Source: Aliikangiella sp965214955 (GTDB taxonomy: Bacteria; Pseudomonadota; Gammaproteobacteria; Enterobacterales; Kangiellaceae). Taken from it: a DNA stretch of 64,000 nt. Below the pieces are notes generated by a model. That model ran no database searches, was not told the origin of the DNA, and worked only from the letters and a program-made list of their open reading frames with translations. The stretch is taken from the NCBI GenBank assembly GCA_965214955.1, contig CBDCCU010000004.1, positions 186,001 to 250,000 on the forward strand. The letters are read 5' to 3'. How positions within the stretch are numbered: the stretch's first letter is position 1; the number at the start of each line of letters is the position of its first letter. The translations under genes were made by a program, and so were the position numbers. Of this stretch, positions 9,070 to 18,788 are shown piece after piece.

Positions 9070-9231
9070 TGTAAAACTCGATACTAACGCGGTTACTATT
9101 TAATTCGAGAGCGATTATACCAAAGATACTAGCCTTGTTACTGCTTTTTGCGCTAATCATGATCTGACTACTTGCCATCTCTCATCCGACCAGATAAATT
9201 TAACCAACTAAAAATACCTAAGGATCTCAAA

Positions 9232-10998
9232 ATGCCAAAATATTCAGCACCAATAGAAGATATGCAATTTGTTCTACACGATTGCTTAAACATAACCGAA
9301 CATTATGAAAAGCTAAACTATGAAGATGCCGCTGATAAAGATCTTGTTAACGCTATTTTAGATGAATCAGCTAAATTTGCTGGTGAAGTTATTTCTCCGC
9401 TGAATTACTCTGGCGATCAACAAGGCTGTAGTTTAAATGATGGTGTTGTTACCACACCAAAAGGCTTTACCGAAGCCTATAAACAATACTGTGAAGCTGG
9501 CTGGAGTGCATTAGCTTGTGATCCTAATTATGGTGGGCAAGGGTTACCTCACTCTTTAGCGGTAGTTATTTCTGAAATGACAACCGCAGCAAACTCTTCG
9601 TGGAGTATGTATCCGGGGCTAACTCATGGCGCAATTAATGCTTTATCTCACCACGGTAGCAATCAATTGAAAGATCAGTATCTTGCAAAGCTGATCTCTG
9701 GTGAATGGACAGGCACAATGTGCTTAACCGAAGCGCACTGTGGTTCAGACTTAGGACTACTTCGCACTAAAGCCATTCCCCAAGATGATGGTAGCTACCA
9801 AATCACCGGCACAAAAATATTTATTTCAGCAGGTGAGCATGATATGGCAAATAACATCATTCACTTAGTGCTTGCGCGCCTACCCGATGCCCCTGAAGGT
9901 AGCGCAGGTATTTCATTATTTGTTGTTCCAAAAATACTTAATACCTCAAGCGGCTCTACTACTACAGACAATCAAGTCACTTGTAGTGCCATAGAGCATA
10001 AAATGGGAATAAAAGCCTCGGCAACTTGTGTTATTAATTTTGAAGACTCAAAAGGTTATTTAGTTGGCGCCCCAAATAAAGGTTTAGCTTGTATGTTTAC
10101 CATGATGAACACCGCAAGACTAGCCACTAGTGTACAGGGGTATGCATTGGCCGATTTATCATTACAAGCATCTCTTGAATATGCTAAAGATAGAATACAA
10201 ATGCGCTCTCTTTCTGGAACTAAAGCGCCCGATAAACCCGCTGATCCAATTATTGTTCACCCAGATGTTAAACGAATGTTGCTTACTCAAAAAGCCATTA
10301 CCGAAGGCTGTAGAGGGCTTGCTTATTATGTTGCCTCATTGGTTGATTTAGCAGAAAGTAAGCAAGATACAGATAAACAAGCCGACAAACGATTAGGGCT
10401 GCTTACTCCTATTTGTAAAGCTTTTATGACTGAAACAGGGTTTGAATCAACCAATCATGCGGTTCAAGTATTTGGCGGTCATGGCTTTATTTGTGAGTCA
10501 GAAGTTGAGCAACAAGTGAGAGACTGCCGAATTAGCTTAATCTACGAAGGTACAAGTGGTATTCAGGCTCTCGACTTTTTAGGAAGAAAAGTATTACGTG
10601 ATCGCGGAGAAGCTTTGATTAGTTGGGTAAGTGAGATCAAAAAACAAGCATCGCAAGTTAAAAATGACTTTTCTAATCAATCAACTCAACTTCAATCTCT
10701 TTGTGATGAATGGCTAGGCTTAAGTCAGAAAATTGGTCAAAAGGCAGCGAAAAACATGGATGAAGTGGGTGCGGCAGCATTCGACTTTTTAATGTACTCT
10801 GGCTATGTTTCTGTTGCTCATATTTTATTGCAACAAGCCAATAAAGTTGATGATACTCAAATGAGTGACAAGTTTAAACAATCGAAAAAAGACACGCTAA
10901 ACTTTTATTTTGCTCGAATTTTGCCTCGCATTAAAATGCACAAAGCCGCCTTACTAGCTGGAAATAACACGCTAGATTGCGCTGAATTTGAAATTTAA
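9232..10998 (+). CDS. acyl-CoA dehydrogenase with C-terminal extension (DmdC-like)
   Basis: This flavoenzyme probably introduces a trans-2 double bond into an acyl-CoA. The ATG at 9232 is preferred because AAGGA lies 7 bp upstream; a TTG 20 codons earlier has no good site. The 588 residues show the ACAD order: helical N-domain, FAD/beta domain with MCLTEAHCGSDLG, and C-domain with QVFGGHGFICESEVEQ. The catalytic base Glu439 lies in IYEGTSGIQ. An extra C-terminal helical domain of about 130 residues is typical of the long ACAD branch often annotated as 3-methylmercaptopropionyl-CoA dehydrogenase. Real substrate is uncertain; medium- or long-chain fatty acyl-CoA is equally possible. Confidence 0.85.
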   Translation: MPKYSAPIEDMQFVLHDCLNITEHYEKLNYEDAADKDLVNAILDESAKFAGEVISPLNYSGDQQGCSLNDGVVTTPKGFTEAYKQYCEAGWSALACDPNYGGQGLPHSLAVVISEMTTAANSSWSMYPGLTHGAINALSHHGSNQLKDQYLAKLISGEWTGTMCLTEAHCGSDLGLLRTKAIPQDDGSYQITGTKIFISAGEHDMANNIIHLVLARLPDAPEGSAGISLFVVPKILNTSSGSTTTDNQVTCSAIEHKMGIKASATCVINFEDSKGYLVGAPNKGLACMFTMMNTARLATSVQGYALADLSLQASLEYAKDRIQMRSLSGTKAPDKPADPIIVHPDVKRMLLTQKAITEGCRGLAYYVASLVDLAESKQDTDKQADKRLGLLTPICKAFMTETGFESTNHAVQVFGGHGFICESEVEQQVRDCRISLIYEGTSGIQALDFLGRKVLRDRGEALISWVSEIKKQASQVKNDFSNQSTQLQSLCDEWLGLSQKIGQKAAKNMDEVGAAAFDFLMYSGYVSVAHILLQQANKVDDTQMSDKFKQSKKDTLNFYFARILPRIKMHKAALLAGNNTLDCAEFEI

Positions 10999-11047
10999 TA
11001 GATTAATTTTGCTTTAAATTACATTTTTACTTTAGAGCTAAAGCAAG

Positions 11048-11105
11048 CCCCCTTTCAACAAACTTGTTAAAAGGGGGTTTAGGATCTGAAAGATCAACAG
11101 ATCCT
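11048..11105. terminator. two consecutive hairpins between convergent genes
   Basis: CCCCCTTT pairs with AAAGGGGG (11048-11077), and AGGATCTG pairs with CAGATCCT (11081-11105). Neither is followed by a long T-run on the plus strand. They lie between the convergent ends of the acyl-CoA dehydrogenase and deaD and probably terminate both. Confidence 0.6.
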
Positions 11106-11117
11106 AGGAAAAATTAT

Positions 11118-12962
11118 TTATTTTCTTTTACTTCTCTTATTCGCTCTTTCCTTTTTACCTTCTCTTTGTTTTTTAGGTTTTCTTGGCTTGTCATCCCCTT
11201 TGGGAACCCCTTTATTTTCATCAAAATCTTTGGCTTTGGTTAATCGCATGGGTTTGCCGCAGACTCGCACTTTTTTCAAATGGGTTAAGGTTTGTTTTGG
11301 CATACCGCTTGGTAAATCGACCGTTGAAAACTCATCATAAATTTTAATATGCCCAATATATTGGCTTTCGATTTCAACTTCATTGGCGATTGCACCAACC
11401 ACATTGCCAGGTTTTATCCCATCTTGAAAACCCGCCATTACCACAAAACGCTCCATTGTCATTTCGGGGAATTTATCAATTTTTTCTGCATCTCTAGCAA
11501 AACCTTTACCGCTTCGCGATTCGCCCTCTCTACCTTGACGCTTTTTCTTTCTGTCGCGTCCGTAGTTACCTTCACTTCTTTCAGAGCGATCTCTGCGCCT
11601 ACGTTCTTCTTTGGGTGATGGTAAGTCTTCTAATAATAATGGTGTGTTAGCATGAGCCAAACTTGCTAAAGCCGCAGCTATTTCTAGCCCTGTTCGACTG
11701 GTTTCATATTGATAGTTTTCTAATATTTCTAAATAGGGCTGTAAGTCATTACTCTCAATTTTTTCGCTGATGCTTTGTTTAAATCGCTCAATTCTTTGAT
11801 CATTAATTGTGTCGGTTGAAGGCAAGCCAATACGATCAACTTTTTTCTTAGTGATCCTTTCAATTAATGCGAGCATACGTTTTTCTCGCGGAGTCACAAA
11901 TAAAATTGCGGTTCCTTCACGCCCTGCTCTACCTGTGCGACCAATTCTATGTACATAAGATTCTACATCTTGAGTAATATCATAATTAATCACATGAGAA
12001 ATACGTGATACATCTAAACCTCGTGCGGCAACATCGGTAGCAATTAATATATCAAGCTTGCCTTTTTTAAGTTTATCAATGGTATGTTCGCGCGCAGATT
12101 GTTGCATATCACCATTAATTGCGGCGGCAGAATGTCCACGGGCATTTAAACGATCAGCAAGCTCTAATGTTGCCGTTTTTGTGCGCACAAAAATAATAAT
12201 GGCTTCGCTTTCTTCCACTTCTAAAATTCTGGTAAGCGCATCAAGCTTTTGGTGTTGACTAACCACAAGATATTGCTGTTTTATGGTTACTGCTGTAGTG
12301 GTTTTTGTTTTTATTTTGATCTCTTGCGGATCATTTAAAAACTTGTCGGCAACTCGGCGAATTTCTTTTGGCATGGTTGCCGAAAATAATGCCACCTGAC
12401 GTTTTTCAGGCACTTGTGACATAATCCATTCAACATCTTCTAAAAAGCCCATTCGCAGCATTTCATCGGCTTCATCAAGCACTAAGGTATGCAGTTCGCT
12501 CCAGTCTATTTTACCTCTGCGCATATGATCCATAATACGCCCAGGTGTTCCAACAATCACCTGTGGGCCTCGCTTTAACTGCTTTAACTGAATTGAAAAT
12601 GATTGCCCACCATAAATAGGAAGCACATGAAACCCAGGTAAATATTTAGCATACTGGTTAAATGCTTCGGCGACTTGAATAGCAAGCTCTCGGGTTGGTG
12701 CTAGCACTAAAACTTGTGGGCTTTGATTTTTAAGATCAATTTTACCTAAAGCTGGTAAAGCAAATGCCGCAGTTTTTCCAGTCCCGGTTTGCGCCATACC
12801 AATAAGATCAGCACCCTTTTGTAAAACTGGAATACTGGCGGCTTGAATAGGGGATGGCGACTCATACCCCAGTTCAGATACCACTTTAACTAAGTTGGCA
12901 TCAAGATTAAGATCGGCAAAGGTTTGTGAAGGTTTCACTGGGGTATTATCTGACTGGGACAT
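11118..12962 (-). CDS. deaD: DEAD-box RNA helicase DeaD/CsdA
   Basis: This ATP-dependent RNA helicase assists ribosome assembly and cold adaptation. The order is Q-motif (SPIQAASIP), motif I AQTGTGKT, PTRELAIQ, TPGR, DEAD in VLDEADEM, SAT, the helicase-C domain ending HRIGRTGRAGREG, and a DbpA-like RNA-binding domain near residues 515-585. A Lys/Arg-rich tail of about 35 residues follows. A second basic low-complexity linker (RRRRDRSERSEGNYGRD) precedes the DbpA domain. I choose the ATG at 12962 (614 aa) because GGA lies 7 bp upstream; an in-frame GTG four codons earlier is the alternative. Length matches DeaD rather than the shorter RhlB/RhlE/SrmB. Confidence 0.9.
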   Translation of the reverse strand: MSQSDNTPVKPSQTFADLNLDANLVKVVSELGYESPSPIQAASIPVLQKGADLIGMAQTGTGKTAAFALPALGKIDLKNQSPQVLVLAPTRELAIQVAEAFNQYAKYLPGFHVLPIYGGQSFSIQLKQLKRGPQVIVGTPGRIMDHMRRGKIDWSELHTLVLDEADEMLRMGFLEDVEWIMSQVPEKRQVALFSATMPKEIRRVADKFLNDPQEIKIKTKTTTAVTIKQQYLVVSQHQKLDALTRILEVEESEAIIIFVRTKTATLELADRLNARGHSAAAINGDMQQSAREHTIDKLKKGKLDILIATDVAARGLDVSRISHVINYDITQDVESYVHRIGRTGRAGREGTAILFVTPREKRMLALIERITKKKVDRIGLPSTDTINDQRIERFKQSISEKIESNDLQPYLEILENYQYETSRTGLEIAAALASLAHANTPLLLEDLPSPKEERRRRDRSERSEGNYGRDRKKKRQGREGESRSGKGFARDAEKIDKFPEMTMERFVVMAGFQDGIKPGNVVGAIANEVEIESQYIGHIKIYDEFSTVDLPSGMPKQTLTHLKKVRVCGKPMRLTKAKDFDENKGVPKGDDKPRKPKKQREGKKERANKRSKRK

Positions 12963-13034
12963 TAAATTTTCCACAAAAGGAAGGAATAATAAGTATAGCT
13001 AATATTCCAAAGGTGATATAAAAACATCATTGAT

Positions 13035-13070
13035 AAAAAACAAAGCTCTCGTCTAATAAACGAGAGCTTT
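13035..13070 (-). terminator. intrinsic terminator after secF
   Basis: On the minus strand AAAGCTCTCG and CGAGAGCTTT form a perfect 10-bp stem around a 9-nt loop, followed by GTTTTTT. It separates the queA-tgt-yajC-secD-secF run from deaD. Confidence 0.9.
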
Positions 13071-13096
13071 ATAATAAAAAAACTAATAAGTTAAAG

Positions 13097-14038
13097 TTAG
13101 ATTAATGCGTCTTGATCAGCGCCTTCTTTTTCAACTTCTGGTGGCATTAAGTCTTCTTTGGTTACACCTAGCGCCAATGCAACACTCGAAGCCACATAAA
13201 TAGAGGAATAAGATCCAATTAATACACCCGCGATTAATGCGGTTGCAAAACCATGAATAGTTGCGCCACCTAAGAAGAACAATGCTAGCAATACAAGCAA
13301 TGTTGTTAAAGAGGTCATAATGGTTCTGGCTAATGTTTGATTAAGCGAAATATTAACCACATTGCTAGACTCTTGTTTTCTAAGCTTTAAAAAGTTCTCG
13401 CGAATACGATCAAACACCACAATAGTATCGTTAAGCGAGTAACCAATTACTGCTAGCACCGCGGCTAAAACAGTTAAGTCAAATTCCATTTGAATAAGCG
13501 CAAATAAGCCAACAGTAATAATCACATCATGGGCTAATGCGGCAACAGAGCCTAGTGCAAACTTCCACTCAAAACGCATAGACACGTAAATTAAAATACA
13601 AATTAGTGCGACTAAAATCGCAAGCCCGCCTTGTTCTGTAAGCTCATCACCAACGGCTGAACTAACAAATTCGTTACGGCGCATAGCAACATCTGAGTCG
13701 GATGCTTTTAAAATACTTAATACTTCATCACCCACTTCATCTTTCTTTTTACCTTCAACAGGTGCTAAGCGAATGATCACATCTTTAGAAGTACCAAAAT
13801 ATTGAACAGAAGTTTTCTCAAACCCAGCATTACCTAAACTATTACGAATACTGCTTAAGTCGGCATCTTGTTGATAACCAACCTCAATTAAAGTACCACC
13901 AGTAAAGTCGAGACCAAAATTTAAGCCTTTAGTCACCACTAAAGTAATAGAAGTCACCATTAACACAACAGATAAAATGGTTGCTGGCAGCTTAAACTTT
14001 AGAAAATCGATATTTAAGTCACTTTTCAAAATTCTCAT
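13097..14038 (-). CDS. secF: protein translocase subunit SecF
   Basis: SecF works with SecD and YajC in the inner membrane to drive late steps of Sec-dependent export using the proton or sodium gradient. The 313-residue protein has six predicted helices, the N-terminal LNFGLDFTGGTLIEV signature and the conserved IGYSLNDTIVVFDRIREN segment of the RND-like core. It begins 15 bp after secD with GGAG in front of ATG, and the pair are clearly cotranscribed. Length is that of the family. Confidence 0.97.
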   Translation of the reverse strand: MRILKSDLNIDFLKFKLPATILSVVLMVTSITLVVTKGLNFGLDFTGGTLIEVGYQQDADLSSIRNSLGNAGFEKTSVQYFGTSKDVIIRLAPVEGKKKDEVGDEVLSILKASDSDVAMRRNEFVSSAVGDELTEQGGLAILVALICILIYVSMRFEWKFALGSVAALAHDVIITVGLFALIQMEFDLTVLAAVLAVIGYSLNDTIVVFDRIRENFLKLRKQESSNVVNISLNQTLARTIMTSLTTLLVLLALFFLGGATIHGFATALIAGVLIGSYSSIYVASSVALALGVTKEDLMPPEVEKEGADQDALI

Positions 14039-14053
14039 TGTATTTCTCCAACT

Positions 14054-15949
14054 CTATATCGAAATTTTATTAAGCGTTTTACCGCCATAAATTAAATTAA
14101 CCATTCCGCGGCTTCCCACAATGGCAGTAAACATTGAGGTCATGATCCCAATAAATAATGTAACCGCAAAACCTTTAACAGGCCCAGTTCCTACTCCAAA
14201 TAGCACCAGTGCGGCAATTAAAGTTGTTACGTTAGCATCAGCAATGGTTGAAAAAGCTTTATCGTAACCATTATGAATTGCTTGTGCAGGGTTGGTGCCG
14301 TCTTTAAGCTCTTCGCGGATACGCTCAAAAATCAGTACATTGGCATCAACCGCCATACCAACGGTTAATACAATACCTGCGATGCCTGGTAAAGTTAAAA
14401 CTGCGCCGGGGATCAACGACATAATGGCAATAATAAAAACTAAGTTAGTGGTTAAGGCAATATTGGCCACTAAGCCGAACATGCGATAGTAAATCAACAT
14501 AAAGACAAGTACCGCTATAAAGCCAACTAAAATAGATTGTTTACCAAGCTCAATATTTTGTTTACCTAAACTTGGTCCTACGGTTCTTTCTTCAACAATA
14601 TAAATGGGCGCAATTAATGAACCAGAACGCAGTATTAATGCTAATTCATGCGCTTCTGAAGGAGTAAATTGGCCAGTAATTCTAAAGCTTGATCCAAGTG
14701 AGCTTTGAATTGTTGGCGCACTGACCACTTCTCTTTCTTCGTAGGTAGAAACCAGCTTTTGCTCACCATTAACGGTTTCATAAACCCCTTTAGATTCAAT
14801 GATCACAATTGCCATTCTTTTACCAACATTCTTGTTAGTCGCAGCCAACATTTTGTTTCCACCTTCGGCATCAAGACGAACGTTAATTTGTGGCAATGAG
14901 CGTTCATCAAAACCAACAGATGCATCGGTTAAGTGAGTACCATCAACAATAATCGACTTTCTTAAAACAATTGTTCCACCATCACGGTTGTCCAGAATTT
15001 CAGAGCCCGCTGGCGCTCTTGAAGGGTTTAAGCCAGCGTTTTCGTTGACTAGCCTAAACTGTAAAGTTGCGGTTGTTCCTAAAATACGTTTGGCTTGAGC
15101 AGAATCTTGCACACCAGGTAGTTGAACCACAATACGTTCAGCGCCTTGCTGTTGGATAAGCGGCTCAGCCACACCAAGCTCGTTAATACGATTTCTTAAA
15201 GTTGCAGTATTTTGTTTAACCGCATAGTCTTTAATTTCTTTGAGTTTGGTTTCGCTAATACTGATCACAAGCTCATAAAGAGCACCTTGTTCTCGGCTAC
15301 GAGTTTGCAGTTCGGAAAAGTCTTTACGAATGGTACTTTCAGCAATATCGCGAGTATCTTCATCTCTAAATTTAGCCACAATGCCTAAATCTTTAACTCT
15401 AGCTACACTGGCATATCTTGCTTTAGCTTCTCTAAATTTTACTTTAAGATCAGTTACATACTGGTTTTCACGTTTAGTGATCGCCGCATCCATATCCACT
15501 TCCATTAAAAAGTGAACACCACCGCGTAAATCAAGACCAAGCTTTAAAGGAGTTGCCCCAAAGTCTTTTAACCAATCGGGGGTTGCTGGTGCTAAATTGA
15601 GCGCCACACTATAATCTCCTTTATCTTGCTCTCTAAAAAAGCGATTAGTCAGATCTTTGGCTTTTAGCTGGGTTTCAGAATCATTAAAACGATAGAGCGC
15701 TTTAGATTCATCATTTTCAGATTTTTTAATGACAATATCATTACTGGTTAAATAGGTTTGAATTTCTGTAAAAAGCTCATCAGAAATACCTTCACCTTTT
15801 TCGCTGGTTACTTGCAGGGCTAAATCTTCACCATAAAGATTAGGCAGAGCATATAGCACCATTAAAGATAAAAAAATTGCCAAAAATGCATAAACCCACT
15901 TAGGGTAAGAATTAATTGGTCGTGTGTGGGTTTGATTGCCAAACATCAT
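14054..15949 (-). CDS. secD: protein translocase subunit SecD
   Basis: SecD is the large partner of SecF. The 631-residue protein has an N-terminal membrane helix (about 17-36), the periplasmic P1 domain with LKLGLDLRGGVHFLMEVD, LRNRINELGVAEPLIQQQG, and the C-terminal six-helix half with GMAVDANVLIFERIREEL. All expected signatures are intact. It sits between yajC and secF in the standard gammaproteobacterial order. Two ATG codons open the frame; the first is used here. Confidence 0.97.
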   Translation of the reverse strand: MMFGNQTHTRPINSYPKWVYAFLAIFLSLMVLYALPNLYGEDLALQVTSEKGEGISDELFTEIQTYLTSNDIVIKKSENDESKALYRFNDSETQLKAKDLTNRFFREQDKGDYSVALNLAPATPDWLKDFGATPLKLGLDLRGGVHFLMEVDMDAAITKRENQYVTDLKVKFREAKARYASVARVKDLGIVAKFRDEDTRDIAESTIRKDFSELQTRSREQGALYELVISISETKLKEIKDYAVKQNTATLRNRINELGVAEPLIQQQGAERIVVQLPGVQDSAQAKRILGTTATLQFRLVNENAGLNPSRAPAGSEILDNRDGGTIVLRKSIIVDGTHLTDASVGFDERSLPQINVRLDAEGGNKMLAATNKNVGKRMAIVIIESKGVYETVNGEQKLVSTYEEREVVSAPTIQSSLGSSFRITGQFTPSEAHELALILRSGSLIAPIYIVEERTVGPSLGKQNIELGKQSILVGFIAVLVFMLIYYRMFGLVANIALTTNLVFIIAIMSLIPGAVLTLPGIAGIVLTVGMAVDANVLIFERIREELKDGTNPAQAIHNGYDKAFSTIADANVTTLIAALVLFGVGTGPVKGFAVTLFIGIMTSMFTAIVGSRGMVNLIYGGKTLNKISI

Positions 15950-16018
15950 ATTTTGCTCATATTCATTATAAGTTGGTTTATTTTACCTTTAAAAAGCTAA
16001 AAATTATTTCAACTAAGT

Positions 16019-16345
16019 TTACTCATTAACTGCTTTGATTGTGCCTTTAGGTAATGTTGCAGTAACTGCATGTTTTTGAAATTTCATTTCAACACCAGAA
16101 GCAACCGTTAAAACAATAAAGCTGTCGGTAATTTTAGTGACTTTACCTAAAATACCGCCGTTAGTTACTACTTCATCACCTTTTTGGATCGACTCTAACA
16201 TCGACTTATGCTCTTTTTGTCTTTTGCTTTGAGGGCGTATTAATAAGAAATAAAATACAACAGCAAAAAGTGCCATCATAATTAATGAGCTCATTCCGCT
16301 CGCAGATGAAGATCCCGCAGCAGCATTGGCATTAGCAATAAACAT
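16019..16345 (-). CDS. yajC: Sec translocase auxiliary subunit YajC
   Basis: This 108-residue single-pass membrane protein binds SecDF. After a short Ala/Ser-rich N-terminus there is one transmembrane helix (about 21-39) followed directly by the family signature FLLIRPQSKRQKEHK and a small beta domain (GDEVVTNGGILGKV). It begins after AGGGG and lies about 70 bp upstream of secD in the same orientation, downstream of tgt, which is the usual order. Confidence 0.96.
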   Translation of the reverse strand: MFIANANAAAGSSSASGMSSLIMMALFAVVFYFLLIRPQSKRQKEHKSMLESIQKGDEVVTNGGILGKVTKITDSFIVLTVASGVEMKFQKHAVTATLPKGTIKAVNE

Positions 16346-16425
16346 TTTGATATTCCCCTATAAATAACTTAAATAATTGCGTTGTTAGCTTTTAAAACCT
16401 GTAATTTCGCAATTGTTTCATAATT

Positions 16426-17541
16426 TTAATCCAAAGGTGGTACTTCTAAGCCTCTAGATTGGTAGAAATTTTCGACAAAGTCGCACAATGTACCTGTTTC
16501 TATGGCATTGCGCAAACCTTTCATTAAAGTCTGGTAATAATGAAGGTTATGGATGGTCGCAAGCTCAGCACCAAACATTTCACCGCATTTATCTAAATGA
16601 TGCAGATACGCCCTACTATAGTTTTTACACGTATAACAATCACAGTTTTCATCTACTGGTGAAGTATCCCTTTTATTGGGGCTATTTCTTAATCTTACAA
16701 CGCCTGTAGAGGTAAAAAGATGACCATTTCTGGCATTTCGCGTGGGCATTACACAATCAAACATATCAACACCGCGTCTAACGGCTTCTACGATGTCTTC
16801 TGGCTTGCCAACCCCCATTAAATAACGCGGTTTATCTTGCGGCATTTTAGGGGTTAGATTATCGAGCACCATTTTCATTTCTTCTTTGGTTTCACCTACC
16901 GATAACCCGCCAATGGCATAACCATCAAAACCGATTTCAGTTAGCCCATTAAGTGAGACTTCTCGCAGTTCTGGATACATGCCACCTTGAACAATACCAA
17001 ATAATGCCGACTCACTATCACCATGCGCCGCTTTTGAGCGTTTTGCCCAGCGTAAGCTTAGCTCCATTGATTTTTGTGCTTCATCCTTAGTCGCTGGATA
17101 AGGCGTGCATTCGTCAAAGATCATCACAATATCAGAGCCCAAAGCTTTTTGAACCTGCATGGATTCTTCTGGCCCTAAAAACACTTTATCGCCATTAACG
17201 GGTGAACGAAACGTTACGCCTTCTTCGGTAATTTTTCTAAGTTCACCCAAACTGAACACCTGAAAACCACCTGAGTCGGTTAAAATTGGCCCTTGCCAAT
17301 TCATAAAGTCGTGTAAATCGCCATGTTGGCTAATAATTTCTGTTCCTGGCCTCAACATTAAATGAAAGGTATTGCCTAAAATAATTTCAGCGCCAGTATC
17401 TTCAACTCGCTCTGGTGACATGCCTTTAACCGAGCCATAAGTTCCAACAGGCATAAATGCAGGGGTATTAATGGTTCCACGTGCAAACTCAATAACACCA
17501 CGCCTTGCTTTGCCATCGGTTGTTTTTAGGGTAAATTTCAT
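16426..17541 (-). CDS. tgt: tRNA-guanine transglycosylase Tgt
   Basis: Tgt exchanges guanine 34 of tRNAs with GUN anticodons for preQ1. The 371-residue protein starts at the ATG at 17541; this gives the family N-terminus MKFTLKTTDGKARRG, whereas an upstream in-frame TTG adds four residues and overlaps the GAGAG ribosome-binding site. Substrate-binding DSGGFQVFSL, the QGGMY and GGLSVGE segments, the nucleophile region DMFDCVMPTRNARNG and the zinc ligands in CDCYTC are all present. It is 35 bp downstream of queA and upstream of yajC, forming a queA-tgt-yajC-secDF operon. Confidence 0.97.
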   Translation of the reverse strand: MKFTLKTTDGKARRGVIEFARGTINTPAFMPVGTYGSVKGMSPERVEDTGAEIILGNTFHLMLRPGTEIISQHGDLHDFMNWQGPILTDSGGFQVFSLGELRKITEEGVTFRSPVNGDKVFLGPEESMQVQKALGSDIVMIFDECTPYPATKDEAQKSMELSLRWAKRSKAAHGDSESALFGIVQGGMYPELREVSLNGLTEIGFDGYAIGGLSVGETKEEMKMVLDNLTPKMPQDKPRYLMGVGKPEDIVEAVRRGVDMFDCVMPTRNARNGHLFTSTGVVRLRNSPNKRDTSPVDENCDCYTCKNYSRAYLHHLDKCGEMFGAELATIHNLHYYQTLMKGLRNAIETGTLCDFVENFYQSRGLEVPPLD

Positions 17542-17576
17542 AATTACTCTCAAAGAAAACTTTATTAACTAAAGGT

Positions 17577-18617
17577 TTAATCGTTTCGGTTTTGAATAAA
17601 CATAGAATCGCCATAGCTAAAAAAGCGATATTTTTCATTAACGGCATGCTTGTAGGCATTTAAAACAAATTCACGCCCAGCAAATGCACTAACTAACATA
17701 ATTAAAGTCGATTCAGACAAATGAAAATTAGTGATTAATGCATCTACCGACTTAAATTGATAACCAGGGTAAATAAATATGTTAGTTTCGCCACTGGCTG
17801 GTTTTAAGCTTCCTAATTGTGATGCCGACTCTAAACAACGCACCGAAGTTGTACCAACCGCAATCACACGCCCGCCGTTAGCCCTTGTATTATTAACAAG
17901 CTCAACCACTGATTCAGAAACCTCATACCATTCCGAATGCATTTGATGTTCAGTAACATTATCCACTCGCACAGGCGAGAAAGTACCAGCGCCAACATGC
18001 AAGGTTACAAAACCTGTTTTAATACCTTTTTGTTTAATTTTTTCAAGCAAAGCTTCATCAAAGTGTAAGCCCGCAGTTGGCGCAGCAACCGCACCTTGTT
18101 TTTCAGCATAAACCGTTTGATAGCGCGATTTGTCGTCTTCTTGAGCCTGACGCTGAATATAAGGCGGTAATGGCATCGCGCCGTGCGCCTCAATAAGAGA
18201 AAGTAATGAGTCTTTATTATTAGATTGCAGTTTATAAAACTGTCCTTCACGCCCAATAACTTCTAGTTCAAACCCTTTGGCAATACTAATAACTAAGCCA
18301 GCTTTAGGCTTGTTACTCGCCTTTAATTGCGCAATACAAACTGCTTTACCTTCTTCTACTAATACTCTCTCAATAAGAATTTCAACTCTACCACCTGTTT
18401 CGCGCTTTCCATTTAATCGTGCGGGGATCACCTTAGTATTATTAAAAATTAAGCAATCATTTGGATTTAAGTAATCAATTAGCTCAAAAAACTGCTTATC
18501 CGCTAACGACTCCTGCTGAGGATCTAGCAACAATAAGCGACTCTTTGTTCGCTCTTCGCAAGGCGAGTAAGCGATTAAATTGTTGGGTAAATCGAAGTGA
18601 AAATCTTGTTTTTGCAT
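17577..18617 (-). CDS. queA: S-adenosylmethionine:tRNA ribosyltransferase-isomerase QueA
   Basis: QueA transfers the ribosyl moiety of SAM to preQ1-tRNA, making epoxyqueuosine, which QueG (1824-2984) then reduces. The 346-residue protein has the family hallmarks: FHFDLPNNLIAYSP at the start, DCLIFNNTKVIPARL, AAPTAGLHFDEALL, LHVGAGTFSPVR and ITNFHLSESTLIMLVSAF. It is the first gene of a leftward operon with tgt, yajC, secD and secF. Length and motifs are fully normal. Confidence 0.97.
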   Translation of the reverse strand: MQKQDFHFDLPNNLIAYSPCEERTKSRLLLLDPQQESLADKQFFELIDYLNPNDCLIFNNTKVIPARLNGKRETGGRVEILIERVLVEEGKAVCIAQLKASNKPKAGLVISIAKGFELEVIGREGQFYKLQSNNKDSLLSLIEAHGAMPLPPYIQRQAQEDDKSRYQTVYAEKQGAVAAPTAGLHFDEALLEKIKQKGIKTGFVTLHVGAGTFSPVRVDNVTEHQMHSEWYEVSESVVELVNNTRANGGRVIAVGTTSVRCLESASQLGSLKPASGETNIFIYPGYQFKSVDALITNFHLSESTLIMLVSAFAGREFVLNAYKHAVNEKYRFFSYGDSMFIQNRND

Positions 18618-18788
18618 GGATGTAGAGTATTAATATAAAACTGCGGCCGAATTCTAACAGAAATAAACTAACCAATCCCTAACTTAAATACTTAATTGAT
18701 ATTAATTTTGTTATATTAGGCTTTATCGTTCTTTCATCAACAGCCCATAGCAAACATAATAATTTTCATAAAACCTTAGGAAATAATA

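Noticed and set aside
9172..9231. 20-codon TTG-started extension of the acyl-CoA dehydrogenase
   Set aside because: The ATG at 9232 has AAGGA at ideal spacing and yields the usual N-terminus.
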